Below, in pieces: positions 6,196 through 6,523 of a stretch of DNA of 6,523 nucleotides (its first letter is position 1; each line of letters opens with the position of its first letter). Under the pieces are notes generated by a model. It saw only the letters and a program-made list of their open reading frames with translations. It was not told the origin of the DNA and searched no databases. Source of the DNA: CAZQCI01 sp964592255 (lineage in GTDB: Bacteria > UBA10199 > SBBF01). The position numbers were made by a program, and so were the translations under genes. Location of the stretch: contig CAZQCI010000116.1 in assembly GCA_964592255.1 (NCBI GenBank), forward strand, positions 1 through 6,523. The letters run 5' to 3'.

Positions 6196-6284
6196 ACAGT
6201 GCTTCAGTGTGTAGAGTTTAGTGTGTAGTGAATGTAAATAAAATTTTACACACTAAACTCTACACACTATCCACTATGCACTGT
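6196..6284. repeat. Palindromic element in the Thr-Tyr tRNA spacer
   Basis: Perfect 22-bp inverted repeat (6206-6227 with 6247-6268, 19-nt A/T-rich loop), flanked by a further 7-bp pair, ACAGTGC (6196-6202) with GCACTGT (6278-6284). Each arm contains two copies of GTGTGTAG at 14-bp period (6207-6214, 6221-6228). As RNA it would form a very stable hairpin. Related to the element in the next spacer. No U-tract follows, so it is not a standard terminator. Confidence 0.85.
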
Positions 6285-6289
6285 GTAAC

Positions 6290-6375
<86 letters not shown>

Positions 6376-6381
6376 TAAAAG

Positions 6382-6462
6382 CAGTGATTAGGTGTTTAGA
6401 GTATCGTGTTTAGTGAAGAGAGTTTTTTTCACTAAACACTAAACGCTACATACTTAACACTG
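6382..6462. repeat. Related palindromic element in the Tyr-Gly tRNA spacer
   Basis: Perfect 12-bp inverted repeat GTGTTTAGTGAA (6406-6417) with TTCACTAAACAC (6428-6439), 10-nt loop, and an outer pair CAGTG (6382-6386) with CACTG (6458-6462); the part between is only partly complementary. The left arm holds GTGTTTAG twice at 14-bp period (6392-6399, 6406-6413), the same plan as the element in the preceding spacer, so the two are probably homologous copies, this one more eroded. Confidence 0.8.
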
Positions 6463-6471
6463 TAGTTGTTT

Positions 6472-6523
6472 GCGGGAGTAGCTCAGTTGGCTAGAGCATC
6501 AGCCTTCCAAGCTGAGGGTCGCG
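6472..6523 (+). tRNA. tRNA-Gly (anticodon TCC), 3' end outside window
   Basis: Acceptor 5' strand GCGGGAG (6472-6478), D stem GCTC/GAGC with TTGG in the loop, anticodon stem TCAGC/GCTGA with loop CTTCCAA and anticodon TCC at 6506-6508, then GGGTCGCG at the window edge. The T arm and acceptor 3' strand lie beyond. Order Thr-Tyr-Gly matches thrU-tyrU-glyT upstream of tufB in E. coli. Confidence 0.93.

Overview
The window looks like a chromosomal segment of a moderately AT-rich, Gram-negative, secretion-proficient bacterium. The best guess is the former Deltaproteobacteria or Bdellovibrionota (Bdellovibrio-like). Reasons: a ctp-type S41 protease with a long lineage-style N-terminal region, a secreted matrixin-type metalloprotease with a MYXO-CTERM-like C-terminal tail, and a Thr-Tyr-Gly tRNA cluster in the order known from proteobacterial tRNA-tufB operons. 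This placement is inference from protein style, not from a database match. Two blocks of exactly ten Ns (333-342 and 4586-4595) show a scaffolded draft assembly, probably metagenomic or short-read.

Layout. From 1296 down to the left edge, on the minus strand, lies a 3'-truncated S41 C-terminal processing protease interrupted by the first N block. A divergent intergenic region (1297-1415) carries a very good sigma70-type promoter reading right. It drives a two-gene secreted-protein operon: an exported protein of unknown function (1416-2030) and, 3 nt later, a matrixin-family zinc metalloprotease with a GC/hydrophobic/RRK C-terminal sorting-type tail (2034-3377). After about 107 nt come proS (3485-4739, prolyl-tRNA synthetase, apparent frameshift caused only by the second N block) and pyrF (4729-5445, orotidine 5'-phosphate decarboxylase), which overlap by 11 nt. 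A 98-residue orphan protein follows (5602-5898).

The right end is a stable-RNA operon. A TTGACA promoter with A/T-rich upstream DNA and a GC-rich discriminator (about 5916-5942) and a leader with a boxA-like antitermination sequence (6059-6070) precede tRNA-Thr(TGT), tRNA-Tyr(GTA) and tRNA-Gly(TCC), the last cut by the window edge. By analogy with thrU-tyrU-glyT-thrT-tufB of E. coli, tRNA-Thr(GGT) and tuf would be expected just beyond the window. The two tRNA spacers each hold a related palindromic element of about 80-90 bp built from 8-mers GTGTxTAG at 14-bp period; this is the most unexplained structure in the window.

Functionally the window combines housekeeping genes (proS, pyrF, tRNAs, ctp) with one accessory envelope/secretion module (the unknown exported protein plus matrixin). 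The most noteworthy items are the INS-less ProS that keeps a four-cysteine knuckle, the C-terminally tagged matrixin and its partner, and the tRNA-spacer palindromes. I see no CRISPR array, insertion sequence or phage gene, and nothing that amounts to a clearly novel defence or mobile system.
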